From positions 43,335,116 to 43,399,115 of the forward strand of contig NC_088301.1 in NCBI RefSeq assembly GCF_032854445.1: a stretch of 64,000 nucleotides of DNA, in the 5' to 3' direction. Source of the stretch: Liolophura sinensis. Taxonomy: Eukaryota > Mollusca > Polyplacophora > Chitonida > Chitonidae. This document shows, one piece after another, positions 44,221 to 54,299 of this stretch. The position numbers were made by a program, and so were the translations under genes. Every line of letters begins with the position of its first letter. Positions within the stretch are counted from its first letter, which is position 1. The notes beneath the pieces were generated by a model. It saw only the letters and a list, made by a program, of their open reading frames with translations, did no database searches and was not told the DNA's origin.

Positions 44221-44947
44221 ATGAACAGAACGGCCTTTAGCTTTAATAGAAAGGCTACTAATAAGGCCGACCGGCTACATAACATCCAAACCCACACAGA
44301 CCATCTCACATGTCCTGACATCTACGTGAGCGAAGGCAAGGCCTTCTAGGCCCAATTCGCAGATGTGTTCCAGAAGTATCGCTTACCGGAAGTAACCAGC
44401 AATTCCATCATTCAGGCCTGGAATGCACTTCCAATGCAGTTTTGGCAGTACCAGCTGAACTTTGCGGTCTAGAGTGCAACTACGGGGTGTAGTGTGTCCT
44501 CTAAAAATCATCCTCACGCACCCGACCCCTGAATGAAGGTCGTGTTCTTATTCCACGTCAACTACCAGGTTCGGCTGATCTTGGAAGAGATAACAGCCCC
44601 TTAACCCCGACAGGGCTTGGGACGCGTTCAACAATCCGTTTGACAGGAGAGCCTATGGAAAACTGTGCGGCGAGTTCTCCGAATCTCCACATACGGACTG
44701 GAGGCGGGGTACCGTAAATCACGGTCTCCGGGGACCTTACTATTACTTAACCAACACCGGATATCACCCTGTTGGTGACGGATGGTTCGACCCGAGCAGG
44801 AGGTCGTTTCCTAGAAAATACGGCGTTTTGCACGTAGACTACATAGAACAGGACGGTGTGGACGTTATACTACACGGCGCCGGGAGAATTCATGTTAAGC
44901 CTCCTCCAGTTCCGTTTTTGCCTAGCGATGTCTTCTTCAAGGGCTGA
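44221..44947 (+). pseudogene. Polinton/adintovirus-type plus-strand gene remnant (possibly structural)
   Basis: It begins MNRTAFSFNRKATNKADRL at 44221 and is interrupted by TAG at 44347-44349 and 44470-44472 and by at least one frameshift near 44600. A later frame contains DAFNNPFDRRAYGKL, DWRRGTVNHGL and YGVLHVDYIEQDGVDV and ends at a stop at 44945-44947. Sequences of this kind occur with Polinton-like polymerases, so a structural role is plausible but not shown. It is divergent from the minus-strand gene just to its left. Confidence 0.5.
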
Positions 44948-45599
44948 CAGCTTAAAGAGGTTATTCGTGAGTTCGCCTCGGATAGTCTGCAATGCCCTGT
45001 CCAGCCTCCAAAGTTGGAGTTTCAGCGGTGTGTCGTGCATCGTTTGAGGGTCCTGCTCAGTGTCGCTTTCCGTGAGGCTTATTTACATTTTGTGGACAGC
45101 ATCAGAAGCATCTTTCCCTGCTTCATTCAAATCCTTCAGCTCAAGGGTATCTACCGTTTAGCCCGCGGCACCCGGCTCATCGGCCGTTGTCTGCAGGGTT
45201 ATGACTGGTGCCTTCGACAAGGATGTGTGTCCACGCTTCCAGTCGACAAAGCCAAGTTCATCCCTAATAGCATTCATCGCCCGCGCTGGGCTATTGTGGA
45301 AAGTGCCAAAGGCTTAACAGTACGGCTGTTGACGATGTCAAGGTTTGCAGAAGGCCATGAGCCGCAGCTGACCGCTTTTCTCATTCACCTCAAATTTTGT
45401 GTAATACCACCCCAGAACAGGGGTGAGCCAAACACGTGACAAAGGAGGGTCCCCAATCAGCTGTAACGCAAGGGAATGCGGGGATACCAAAAGAGACCCT
45501 GGAGTTCTTCGCCAGCTCACCCATTAAGAAGCGGGACCAGGTGGCCAGGGTCGTAAAAGACTTATATCCTAGCAGATGTGTCTGGATGAGTTCTTAAGG
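44948..45599. other. Degraded interior of the Polinton-like block
   Basis: GC-richer than the flanks. A plus-strand segment near 45476-45590 (IPKETLEFFASSPIKKRDQV) looks like a further gene fragment of the element; the remainder is not interpretable by eye. Confidence 0.4.
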
Positions 45600-47256
45600 T
45601 CAAAATACGCTTTCTGGCTTGACTTTAGGACAACCTACTATCCAAGGTACTATCCGCGAATACGCTACGGTCACAGGAAAACCGCTTTTAGCTTTCCATG
45701 ACCCGTATGGGTAGATGCCTTTTTGCATCAAAATATCTTGCCGCCGCCGGTTTGGTTCATACTGGGCCGTGATTTGAAAAGTCTCTGGCTGGTTGGCTGT
45801 CAACAGCTTGTCGTGCGATGTGAGCAGGAACTGTGCCATGTCAATGAAGCGGAGCTGCCCCAGAGAGAAGGAGATATATTTTTCCGTGTTGTTAGGGATG
45901 CAGGAGATGCGACCTTTCACCTATGAAATGCTCTTCATCAGCAGGTGGGAGTCATAACCGCGCAGATTGTGGAACACCATTGGTATGTTGGTGGTTTTTG
46001 GGCTCAGCCGCAGCATCAGGTTGCAGGCGTTGCAAGCGGCACCCCGGTATTTTCCTGTGATGTGGTAACGCACAGAGCCCAGTTTTCATAGACATGGCAG
46101 GTCATGGCGGTGTGTAAGCCCGCCAGCCCTTTTATGTCATCCTCATGGCATTTGGGTTACCCAACAACGTCTTGATCTTGCGCTCCTCTTCCTGCAGTGC
46201 TTGAAAGAAATGCTCCGCTTCATTTGGACCGCGATATTTAATTGGCGGCTCCGTCTGTCCATCACACCGCACAACAATGTAGCAGTAACTGCAAGCCTCA
46301 TGCTGTTGTGTTTTTTGGGTGTTGCTTTTTGTGGGATCCTGTCGATTTTAGTAGTGAAAAAGTCTCAAAGTCTGCGTAGATGGTGTAAGGGGTCGGCAGC
46401 TGCTTATGGTGGTTCTGAAAGATTAACTTGCTTTTGCACTCTTCTACCATCTCTACCCTCACAGAGGTCTGGCCGACACCTTTGCACTCCCTGGTGTAGC
46501 CGTACAGGCAACGCTCGTAGAAGTGCTTTCGCCCCCGGTGCTTGCTTTGGTCATAGAGCAGGCGGTTAATGCCCATGGCCCAGGTGTAGTGCAATTTGCT
46601 GGCATTCTCAGTCAGCAGTCGGTTGATCCCAGGCAAGTCCCCTGACTGTTTGTTGATGTGGTATACGATCACGCCTTTGTCCCAGCCGAAGAAGTTTATA
46701 GCCAAGTTGTTCTGGCACTCGACTTTTGAGATCTGTGGGACGGGTGGGGGGAGGGGGGAAGGGGGCGTATATCCCTTCGAAGTTGAGGTCATTGTCAGTT
46801 GGGTACTTGGTGGGCCTCTGTGGGTCTTGGGCTGCAGGAAACAGACCTGACCGGAGTGCCCATCGGAGGCAGTGATCGTCCTTGTTCTTCACGTTGACCA
46901 ACGCCTTCTTGTTCCTCACAAGACATAATTTCCGATCACCCATGGAGTCTGGAGGAACGTGAGCTCATCTACCTTGGCATTCTCGAAGAGCTCTAGAACC
47001 TCATTCTGGTACTCAGCAGTCGTTCTCCATGATTTGGAGCGACGGATTGGGTCAAATTCTTCCTCAATGACCTACCTCTTCCTATCCCTCTTCTAGCCTG
47101 GTGGGGGAATGGTCGATATTCCCCAGGCTGTACGGGCTTTAGCTAGCGCTCCTTGACTGCCTCAGGGACAGGCTCATCCAGGATGTTTTGGACTACGTTA
47201 CGGAGAGTCGGAATTTCTGGTTTTTCTGTCAGCGGATGATCGATGTATTCGTCCAT
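45600..47256 (-). pseudogene. Remnant of a protein-primed family B DNA polymerase (Polinton/adintovirus-like)
   Basis: Minus-strand blocks in several frames run colinearly from an ATG at 47254-47256. In order they include NKDDHCLRWALRSGLFPA, NNLAINFFGWDKGVIVYHI, YTWAMGINRLLYDQSKHR, TIYADFETF (a D-x-E exonuclease I-type motif), SCIPNNTEKYISFSLGQLRF and FQITAQYEPNRRR. Breaks include a TAG at 47143-47145, a TAA at 46132-46134 and several frameshifts. The palm-domain catalytic motifs are absent because the remnant ends near 45600. These polymerases copy the genomes of Polintons and related adintoviruses; this copy is non-functional. Confidence 0.75.
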
Positions 47257-47268
47257 AGTCGCTGGCTG

Positions 47269-47392
47269 GGTATACCAAATGGAATTCTGGCTCTAAATGG
47301 GAATTTCGATAGCGGCCAGACTTGCGCTGGATAGGTATACCAAATGGAATTTTGGCTCTAAATGGGCATTTTCATGGTGGCCAGACGTGCAA
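47269..47392. repeat. Tandem duplication of about 65 bp
   Basis: TATACCAAATGGAATTCTGG then CTCTAAATGGG occurs at 47271 and again at 47336 with a few differences. It lies just upstream of the polymerase remnant's ATG. Confidence 0.85.
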
Positions 47393-48732
47393 ATTCTTTC
47401 TGCAGTGCCCTCTTATCGCACCGCCGCGCCTTATGACATCCGCACGCGAAGCAGAGCCTTTGTTAGTAACACCGACCCCGCAAGTTCGGCAAGGCTGTCT
47501 GCATGAGCCCTTACGAAGTTTTGCCAGGTGAACCTTACAAAAATCCCCAAGGCAACTTTTACTGCAGAGATCTGTTGAGCTTAAGGTGAGCCACTTACAT
47601 ATGTTGTGTCCCTTAAGCATGCTGATTGTATGAGTATATCCGCAATAGTCAGCAATTTTTAAATGAAGCCCAAAAAACTTGCGTAAACACACCGCGACGT
47701 ACATGCACACCTGTGTACACAGACGCGCCCCTGCTTTGGGCCCGCCAGGGGCGTGGGGTGGTCCCTAGCAGGGGTGGCCAGGGGAATTTTAGCAGAACCA
47801 TATACTACTATGAACGTAAGAGCGCGTTTGCCTACATAAGTTTTTGTGGCAATTAGTGGGGGGGGGGGGGGGGATTATGTGTGTACGTCGGAGTCAGCCC
47901 TCGGCCAGAACCCCCGTCATATATACTACTACCGTCCTCATGCATGTTACCTTGACCTGTTCGTACAGATCTAAACGATTTACTTCGTGTCGGTAGGAAA
48001 CACGAATCAGAGGATCAGGTTTGTATGGGGGCTAATATAGGGTTCATTTTGACCGTGATCCGTGCAACCCCGCGTGTTTCGCGGAGGCACGAAGATTGCG
48101 AAGGACACAGTTTAATAATACCGCGACTTCAGTGGGGCCCCGTTGATATGCGTTCTCCGCGAGTTCCACGTCTTCCACTGAGACACAAAAGCTGTCAAAA
48201 TGGAAGCCATTAACCATCATTGGAGAAGAAATCATTTGTGAATTTTAAACTTTCTATAATACCGGTAATAATTCATTGGTCGGCTTTTTCTTCGGGTTTA
48301 TTTATAGTATTTTTCTTATATTGCTATTGTCACATAACTCTAAAAATTATTAGCATTATTAGCATAATTATTCTCTATACTTCATTGCTTTGAAATAACT
48401 TGTGATTTGTTCAGTAGTATACGTTAATATTATAAAACACCATTAACAAATTGATCTATAGACTTTGACTATTATAAGGTTTTAAAAGTTCGTTCTCATT
48501 TCCCTAATGCATGCCATTTTCTTTACTTTTGAAACATTGCTCCTCGGCCAGGTTAATACTGCGTACAAATTTTCAACTATTTTACTAGAAAGCTCTTACT
48601 TATGTTAGTGGTAAAAAAGAAATATATATAGATTTTTTTCATGTTTTGCCAAAGGCACACACTTGCTGTTTTTTCTTAGCATCGTTTTGATGAGAAGCGA
48701 ATTGTTTGGAACATGCAATATTTCACAATAGA
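47393..48732. other. Right edge of the Polinton-like block, then AT-rich DNA; no gene seen
   Basis: 47400-47530 is still GC-rich and may belong to the element (minus-strand LGDFCKVHLAKLRKGS). A G homopolymer lies at about 47858-47873. From about 48240 the sequence is AT-rich without features. No terminal inverted repeat was found. Confidence 0.4.
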
Positions 48733-48785
48733 GTGAGTGAGTACTTGGGGTTTAACGTCGTACTCAACAATTTTTCAGTCTTTCA
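48733..48785 (-). repeat. SINE family 2 tail fragment
   Basis: GGGGTTTAACGTCGTACTCA then ACAATTTTTCAGTC is the reverse complement of the family-2 end. A TTTCACAATAG word flanks it on both sides, a probable target-site duplication. Confidence 0.7.
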
Positions 48786-51050
48786 CAATAGAAATAAATA
48801 AAACTTATTAGGCATTTAAAAACTTTTCCAAAGCATATATCTTATCTTCTACACGGTATGCATAAATTAAGCTGTGTAAATTATTTTAAATGTATGCATT
48901 GTAGCGTAGACTTTTCTCGTGGGCATCCTAGAATGGCAATAAACATAAAACATATGTATGTGGCGTTATAAAAGCAGTCGACCGTGGAAACCACCGTAGC
49001 TTAGAAATTAAGCTTTTGTAGAAATAAACATGCGAATCAGTAGGTGTGACACTTACACTTGTCATGACATGAAGTTACTTGACAGTTTGTCTACGTAAAC
49101 AAAGCATGTGTATTTTACATAAACTAAAACAGTGGACAGGCCTTTTCTTAACGTTATGATCTACAATAATTTAATTCGGCCTCACTAAAGTCTTTATAGT
49201 TGCGGTAAATGAAATGTATTATATATAAATAAGTAAGGCATATTTATGGAAGACGGATAAGGCCATAGTCGTGCCATCGTTCCATTGCCGGGTGATGACA
49301 CAAAGCGATGGCACGATGGCACAAAGCGATGGTACGATGGTAGTATGGCAATGTGAGATACATCATTAATACTATATATTTTTGAATGATCTACTTCAAA
49401 ACCTCTTATAGTTACAATACTAGCTACCATTTGTTAAACTATTATTTTATCGGTATTGTATATTTTCCTTATGCAGACACAGTTGGCCAAAGTTGGAGTC
49501 TGATTTATTTCGGACACTCTGGTTTCTTCTAAATCGCCGCTGTCAGATAGGTATAAGAGAAAAAAGTCTTCAGCATAGGGTTACACTAAAAATACAACCA
49601 TATCTGCCGAATTTATATTTTTCAACTAGCCATTTTTCCGAGAAACTTACCTAGGATTGGTTATCGTGGCCGGATGTCAATAAATGAGAATTAACACACC
49701 AGAGTGAGTATGTACCGGTACAATTTCCAGGAAAACTGATCCGATCGAAAGTATAAACGTACTATCCGGATGTGATGTCTGGCCAGATAACTACAATCAC
49801 TGCACTGTCAGTGTTTTGCTTCAAGTATAGCGTTGACATATGTGTTTTTTGCAGTTACCTATCTGGTTGTATGGCTGTTTGTAATAATATCATAAAGGTA
49901 TTTACCTAAGTAACGTTAACGGAAGGTTTGCTTTAATCATTATTTGTTTGCTACTCCCAGCATATAGGGCCTGCCACACATTTTAAACGAATATCTTTAA
50001 ATAAACATGAATATAGGCATGAAGCCTCCGTGAAACACTAACGCGAGCGTACACTAACGGACAAGGATTATATCTTTTGTTTGCTCTGTGGTAAATTTCT
50101 AAAGCCAATACAAAAGCGCAATAATTTAGAAGCTGCAAGACCAGTTTGTGTTTACTTTTAACTTATCGTAATGAGCCTTTGTATTTCATAGTGTGCATGC
50201 CATGCGATATCGGTTGGCAGCTTTTGCGTGACTTCTCAACACGTGTCACAGATTTGCTTAACATGTTGCTATAGTACATCTTTGTTTAATGACATGAAGC
50301 GGTAAGACACGCATCTTAAAGGCAAAAACAACCAATAAAATGAAGTATTTAGAGGAAAAGGCCATTAAACACTGTCCGTGAAAATAGATGATTGACTTTT
50401 CCCAACCCAGTGAATTGGTTTTAAAACATCAGATTTTAGGGTGGTCTGTTTAGTGGCCCAAGGGTATTAGTGATCCATATTGTTTGCATGAAGTAGTTCG
50501 TTTGAAGGTCTTCTTGGCGAATGCATTCACAGATCTATATGTATAGGCATTTTGAATGATGAAATTTAGCAGTCTGTGTGTTAAGTGGCAAAAATCACGA
50601 CAGTGGTTAGAAAAGTGGTGTCGAGTCCGAATTCTTTTGTGGTGAAAGGTGAAAACAGACTTAATTTGACTTGTGAAAAATTTTCGGCAAACTTTGGAAC
50701 GAATAATGTTGGTCTCTGACTTATTACACAGGAGAAAATGCTCAGAGACTTTCACACATTTTCACTGTCATTTCATACGGGTGGATGGAACATGAGTGAG
50801 GAACGTTCTTACGTTTGACGTGCGTACTTGTACACCATATTCGGGGAGCTCAAGTAGTGTTCAACGAACGTGAGGTAATACTGCACGTTGGACTCCATGA
50901 AAACCCACCACCGCTTACTGTCACTAAGGCACTATGAACAATAACATGGGGGAAATCTACAAATTCACTTGATTGGCGATTTGTGTTGATTCGATTCAGC
51001 TCAGCCGTCTCTGTACATATACATTACTACCATATACGAAAAAAGAGTGT
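48786..51050. other. No gene seen; small GCGATGG repeat at 49265-49345
   Basis: AT-rich sequence. The short cluster at 49265-49345 carries CCATCG and CGATGG words in both directions (GTGCCATCGTTCC, then GCGATGGCACGATGGC) and could form a small hairpin. Confidence 0.45.
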
Positions 51051-51100
51051 CCTCCTACCATAATGCTGGCCGGCGTTGTACAAGTGAAACACCAATCAAC
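51051..51100 (+). repeat. SINE family 1 tail fragment, plus orientation
   Basis: CCTCCTACCATAATGCTGGC and AAGTGAAACACCAATCAACT are the tail of family 1. It is the only plus-oriented family-1 piece seen here, followed by an A-rich tail. Confidence 0.8.
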
Positions 51101-51624
51101 TAACCGAAAAAAAAACAAAACAAAAAAAAAAACACATTTATTCCGGCTCACTTTTAACGTGTCAGGTTTTGTGTAGTGAGGTCAGGTTGAATAACAATGC
51201 AAGTATTTAGTCAGTTCAACAACAACAACGCTGTTCAAGGCGCGAAGGGTGTGTTTTCATTAGACAACAAAATCAAATATACATTCTGATAATAAATCAA
51301 CAAGATAATATATATTTACAAAATAAGAACAGAAATGAACAAGACAACTGGTAATTAGAACTTGAAGTAATGGTATAGACAGAGCGTGCCCTTAGAACAC
51401 ACATTACATGTACATTATAATGTCATATGAATTGCATAAGTTACATGGCCATATCACAAATGGTGTCTCACTTTCCATTCTCAAACATATGTATATTCAA
51501 AGAAAACCAGACAAGTGTTTAGATGCATGACGTTAAGGATTTCAGACAGTACTATTATATATACACATGTGTGTATATATAGTATGTGTACATCTGTTCC
51601 ACTTCAGTACATAGGTAGTTACAC

Positions 51625-54054
51625 CTAAGATTCAAACTCAAATTTGAAGTGTTCTAGCTTGTTCTGATTGTTTGGTCTAACCAGATGGACATGATCAATT
51701 TCAGCTTCGTCAGAGAGCATGGTTCGCCAGGTGCCTTTCAGGTAATCGTTACTGTGGATGACATTTGCTGGGATGTATAGGGTGTGGCGGATTGGCACAT
51801 GGAAGGCCGTCAGATGAAGCTCATCGTCACCAACAATCTTCCCAAGAATGAAGTTTCCAGAGTCTGACTCAAGAGGACAGTCCAAATGGGAGAACTCGTG
51901 CTTTTCCACTCCTGATCCACCATTGGACAAGGTCACATAATCTTCTAAGTACTGATTCTCATAGGTAAAGTCTTGAATGCCGTGTCTGTAGAGCAGAGAG
52001 ATCTTTAACTGGTTTCCTTCAGCAAAGCTACAGCCGTAGTAGCGTAAGTGCTCAGGTGTGGCGGTGTCAGTAAAGAGAACACCGTTAAAGTCTGCCGGGA
52101 AAATGAGCTTCCCAGACATCCCGGGTCTTCCACTTTTCTCCCAACGAACACCTTTTACGACATTATGTTTCGGAACGAGTGGAGGCAGATCGGAAAAACA
52201 AGCGAGCTCAAGGAGAGAATAGTCTCCAGGTACTACGTCATCTACCATTCCATGACCACCGGTCATAGCCACCTGCCCAGATGCACCATAACGACGAAAG
52301 GTAGCAAACTTATTCCATCGTTCACGGATAAAATGGGCAAGCTCATCAGCTTCGGCTTTGTTGTAAAAGTCCTTCAGCTTAGTTTCTACGGCGCTGAGGC
52401 CTTGTTCCACTTTGGCACACTCTTCCTCCTCAGCAATTTCTGGAATTCCCGATATAGGGTGTTTATAAAAGGCCCGAAACTGGTCGTACGAAACTTGCCC
52501 CTGTTGCTGTATATCCATTAACTCGAAAGCTGTAAGAAGTTTACTCATACGAATGGATCGCTTTTTATCCCACAGGTATTCAGCATATTCTTTGAAGTTT
52601 AAAGTACCCGTACCATCTCGATCGGCGACAAGAAATGCTGCTCTCAACTTAGATTCCGCCTCACTGTCTGCACTTTCGTCTAGAAGGACGTTGGCAAAGT
52701 ATTCTGAGAACTCTTGGAACGTGATGAAGTCGACATTTGCTTTAACAACACTTTTGAACAAAAAGTTAATTTCACGATCCTTGATTTTTAGTCCAAGCCC
52801 TTGAATAAATTTTCTGAATTCATCATTGTCAATCTTCCCATTTCCATCGGCATCGATCCTCATAAACACCGCCTTGATTTTCTCGTTGCTTTCTTTAATC
52901 AGACTTGAGCTAACCGAGTTATCGAACGAGTCTTCATCACTTCCCGCAGATGACCCTTGGGATAATTTCGGTGCTCGAACTAACGGTTCCGTCTTTTTTC
53001 GCATGTTTACAACTGTTTCTGGGTGTGCAACAGAAATTGCATTCGCATTCTTTTGCTCGGATTCTTCCAACTGTAAAGATTTCGTGGTCGCACTTTCACT
53101 CCAGCGGTCTCTCAGGAGACGTTGAATGGGCGTAGTCTTGTTTTTAGCAGCATCGATAACTTCTTCAATTGAGTTTATCCAAGACTGACGATGGCTGCGT
53201 TGGTTGGTGGCCAGTTCAATTTCTATGTAAGGGCGGTTGCTCAGTTTGAACCTTCCACTCAGCTTATGTACCATACCTTTGTAAGGCGGCATGGTTTCAA
53301 CCTTTGCTCCTGTCATAAAGACTTCCCCGCGTAGTTTTCCACTTCCTATCAGGCTTGGGTTATCATAGTAGCACATTCGAGTTGAACTTAAAACAAACCA
53401 GCGTTTGATCCAGTTTGACCAGTTCGCTTGCTTACGCGTACGTTTGAACAACCAGCCAGACTTCATGATTTCCAAAACTAACCAGGAGTGGAGCTCAATG
53501 ATGCACGAGGTGACGGCTTGTTCCGTTTCTTCGGAGAAGAAGTCATCCACCAGTCTATCTAGAAGGGTGTCAAAGTCACAGGATTTCACCTGTGTTGATG
53601 TTGACTTCCAGTTTTTGCCAAGGTGTGTGCAGACTTTATCGACAAACCAGTCGGCTACCCCTCCACTTATTTTTGGAGGAAACGTGTCTACGTCGGCCAA
53701 CCTATTGCCAATTTGCCAGAGTCTTGCCACATTTTCCTGACTCAAAATTTTTGATTTGTGCATGGCTTTAGAAAGTTCCCAGCATTTGTTTTCCACTTCT
53801 TCTTGAACCACACACTGGGGGGATCCTCTCTCGGCCAATCCTTCAAACAGATACCTGTGAAATTTAGCAACTGTTACATCGTCATCAGTTTTGAAGGCAT
53901 TCTGGAATTTACTCTCGGAATAATATAAAGAAGGTAGATCACGAAGCTGTGTGACGACTTTATGAAGAGTATCTTTTGTCAAACGTTTGTCTGATTTCTC
54001 AGAAGTTTGAACAAATGCCGCATCCCAGACGCACATCAACCGCTCGCCAGGCAT
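51625..54054 (-). CDS. SWAP-70/DEF6-like N-terminus + PH + EF-hands + unassigned C-terminal domain; intronless
   Basis: An 809-residue open frame from ATG 54052-54054 to a stop at 51625-51627, without introns. Residues about 1-190 follow the SWAP-70/DEF6 N-terminal layout (NKCWELSKAMHKSKILSQEN, then TFPPKISGGVADWFVDK). Residues about 195-300 are a PH domain (SGWLFKRTRKQANW, IKRWFVLSSTRMCYYDNP, closing Trp in RQSWINSIEEVID). After a Ser-rich linker come four EF-hand-like units at about 390-545: two with good Ca2+ loops (DADGNGKIDNDE, DRDGTGTLNFKE) and two degenerate. The last 200 residues are a beta-rich, unrecognised domain with HVPIRHTLYIPANVIHSND, loosely like a cupin strand pair. PH plus EF-hands suggest Ca2+-responsive membrane signalling (inference). 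A TTTTCTCAG acceptor upstream of the ATG suggests a 5' UTR intron. The missing coding introns could mean retroposition. Confidence 0.85.
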   Translation of the reverse strand: MPGERLMCVWDAAFVQTSEKSDKRLTKDTLHKVVTQLRDLPSLYYSESKFQNAFKTDDDVTVAKFHRYLFEGLAERGSPQCVVQEEVENKCWELSKAMHKSKILSQENVARLWQIGNRLADVDTFPPKISGGVADWFVDKVCTHLGKNWKSTSTQVKSCDFDTLLDRLVDDFFSEETEQAVTSCIIELHSWLVLEIMKSGWLFKRTRKQANWSNWIKRWFVLSSTRMCYYDNPSLIGSGKLRGEVFMTGAKVETMPPYKGMVHKLSGRFKLSNRPYIEIELATNQRSHRQSWINSIEEVIDAAKNKTTPIQRLLRDRWSESATTKSLQLEESEQKNANAISVAHPETVVNMRKKTEPLVRAPKLSQGSSAGSDEDSFDNSVSSSLIKESNEKIKAVFMRIDADGNGKIDNDEFRKFIQGLGLKIKDREINFLFKSVVKANVDFITFQEFSEYFANVLLDESADSEAESKLRAAFLVADRDGTGTLNFKEYAEYLWDKKRSIRMSKLLTAFELMDIQQQGQVSYDQFRAFYKHPISGIPEIAEEEECAKVEQGLSAVETKLKDFYNKAEADELAHFIRERWNKFATFRRYGASGQVAMTGGHGMVDDVVPGDYSLLELACFSDLPPLVPKHNVVKGVRWEKSGRPGMSGKLIFPADFNGVLFTDTATPEHLRYYGCSFAEGNQLKISLLYRHGIQDFTYENQYLEDYVTLSNGGSGVEKHEFSHLDCPLESDSGNFILGKIVGDDELHLTAFHVPIRHTLYIPANVIHSNDYLKGTWRTMLSDEAEIDHVHLVRPNNQNKLEHFKFEFES

Positions 54055-54204
54055 GTTTGGTCAATTATATCAGGTATACCTGAGAAAAGAAAACGGAAAA
54101 GGGGATTGTTGAGGTCAACCAGCAAATGAAGCATTCTAAGGATTGCATACATACGAATATCACATTTGTTAAATCCCCATACAGCAAGAGTATTTAAATC
54201 ATAT

Positions 54205-54285
54205 GACGCTATGGTGGGAGGAAACCCACTACTAAGCGCACGTTGCTGACAAACCTTACCACTTACGACTGGAGAGATAGGCGGC
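54205..54285 (-). repeat. SINE family 1 fragment
   Basis: TATGGTGGGAGGAAACCCAC and CGTTGCTGACAAACCTTACC match the body of family 1; both ends are missing. Confidence 0.6.
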
Positions 54286-54299
54286 ATTCACTCTAATGA

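Noticed and set aside
46596-46850. 84-codon plus-strand frame opposite the polymerase remnant
   Set aside because: The minus strand has recognisable polymerase blocks here; the plus frame is its shadow.
43490-47145. Most in-frame stops in the Polinton-like remnant are TAG, hinting at stop-codon reassignment
   Set aside because: Five TAG codons were seen, but there is also an in-frame TAA (46132-46134) and several frameshifts, so ordinary decay explains the pattern.
52048-53740. Plus-strand frames of up to 157 codons
   Set aside because: They are shadows of the 809-codon minus-strand gene, whose composition and domains are clearly coding.
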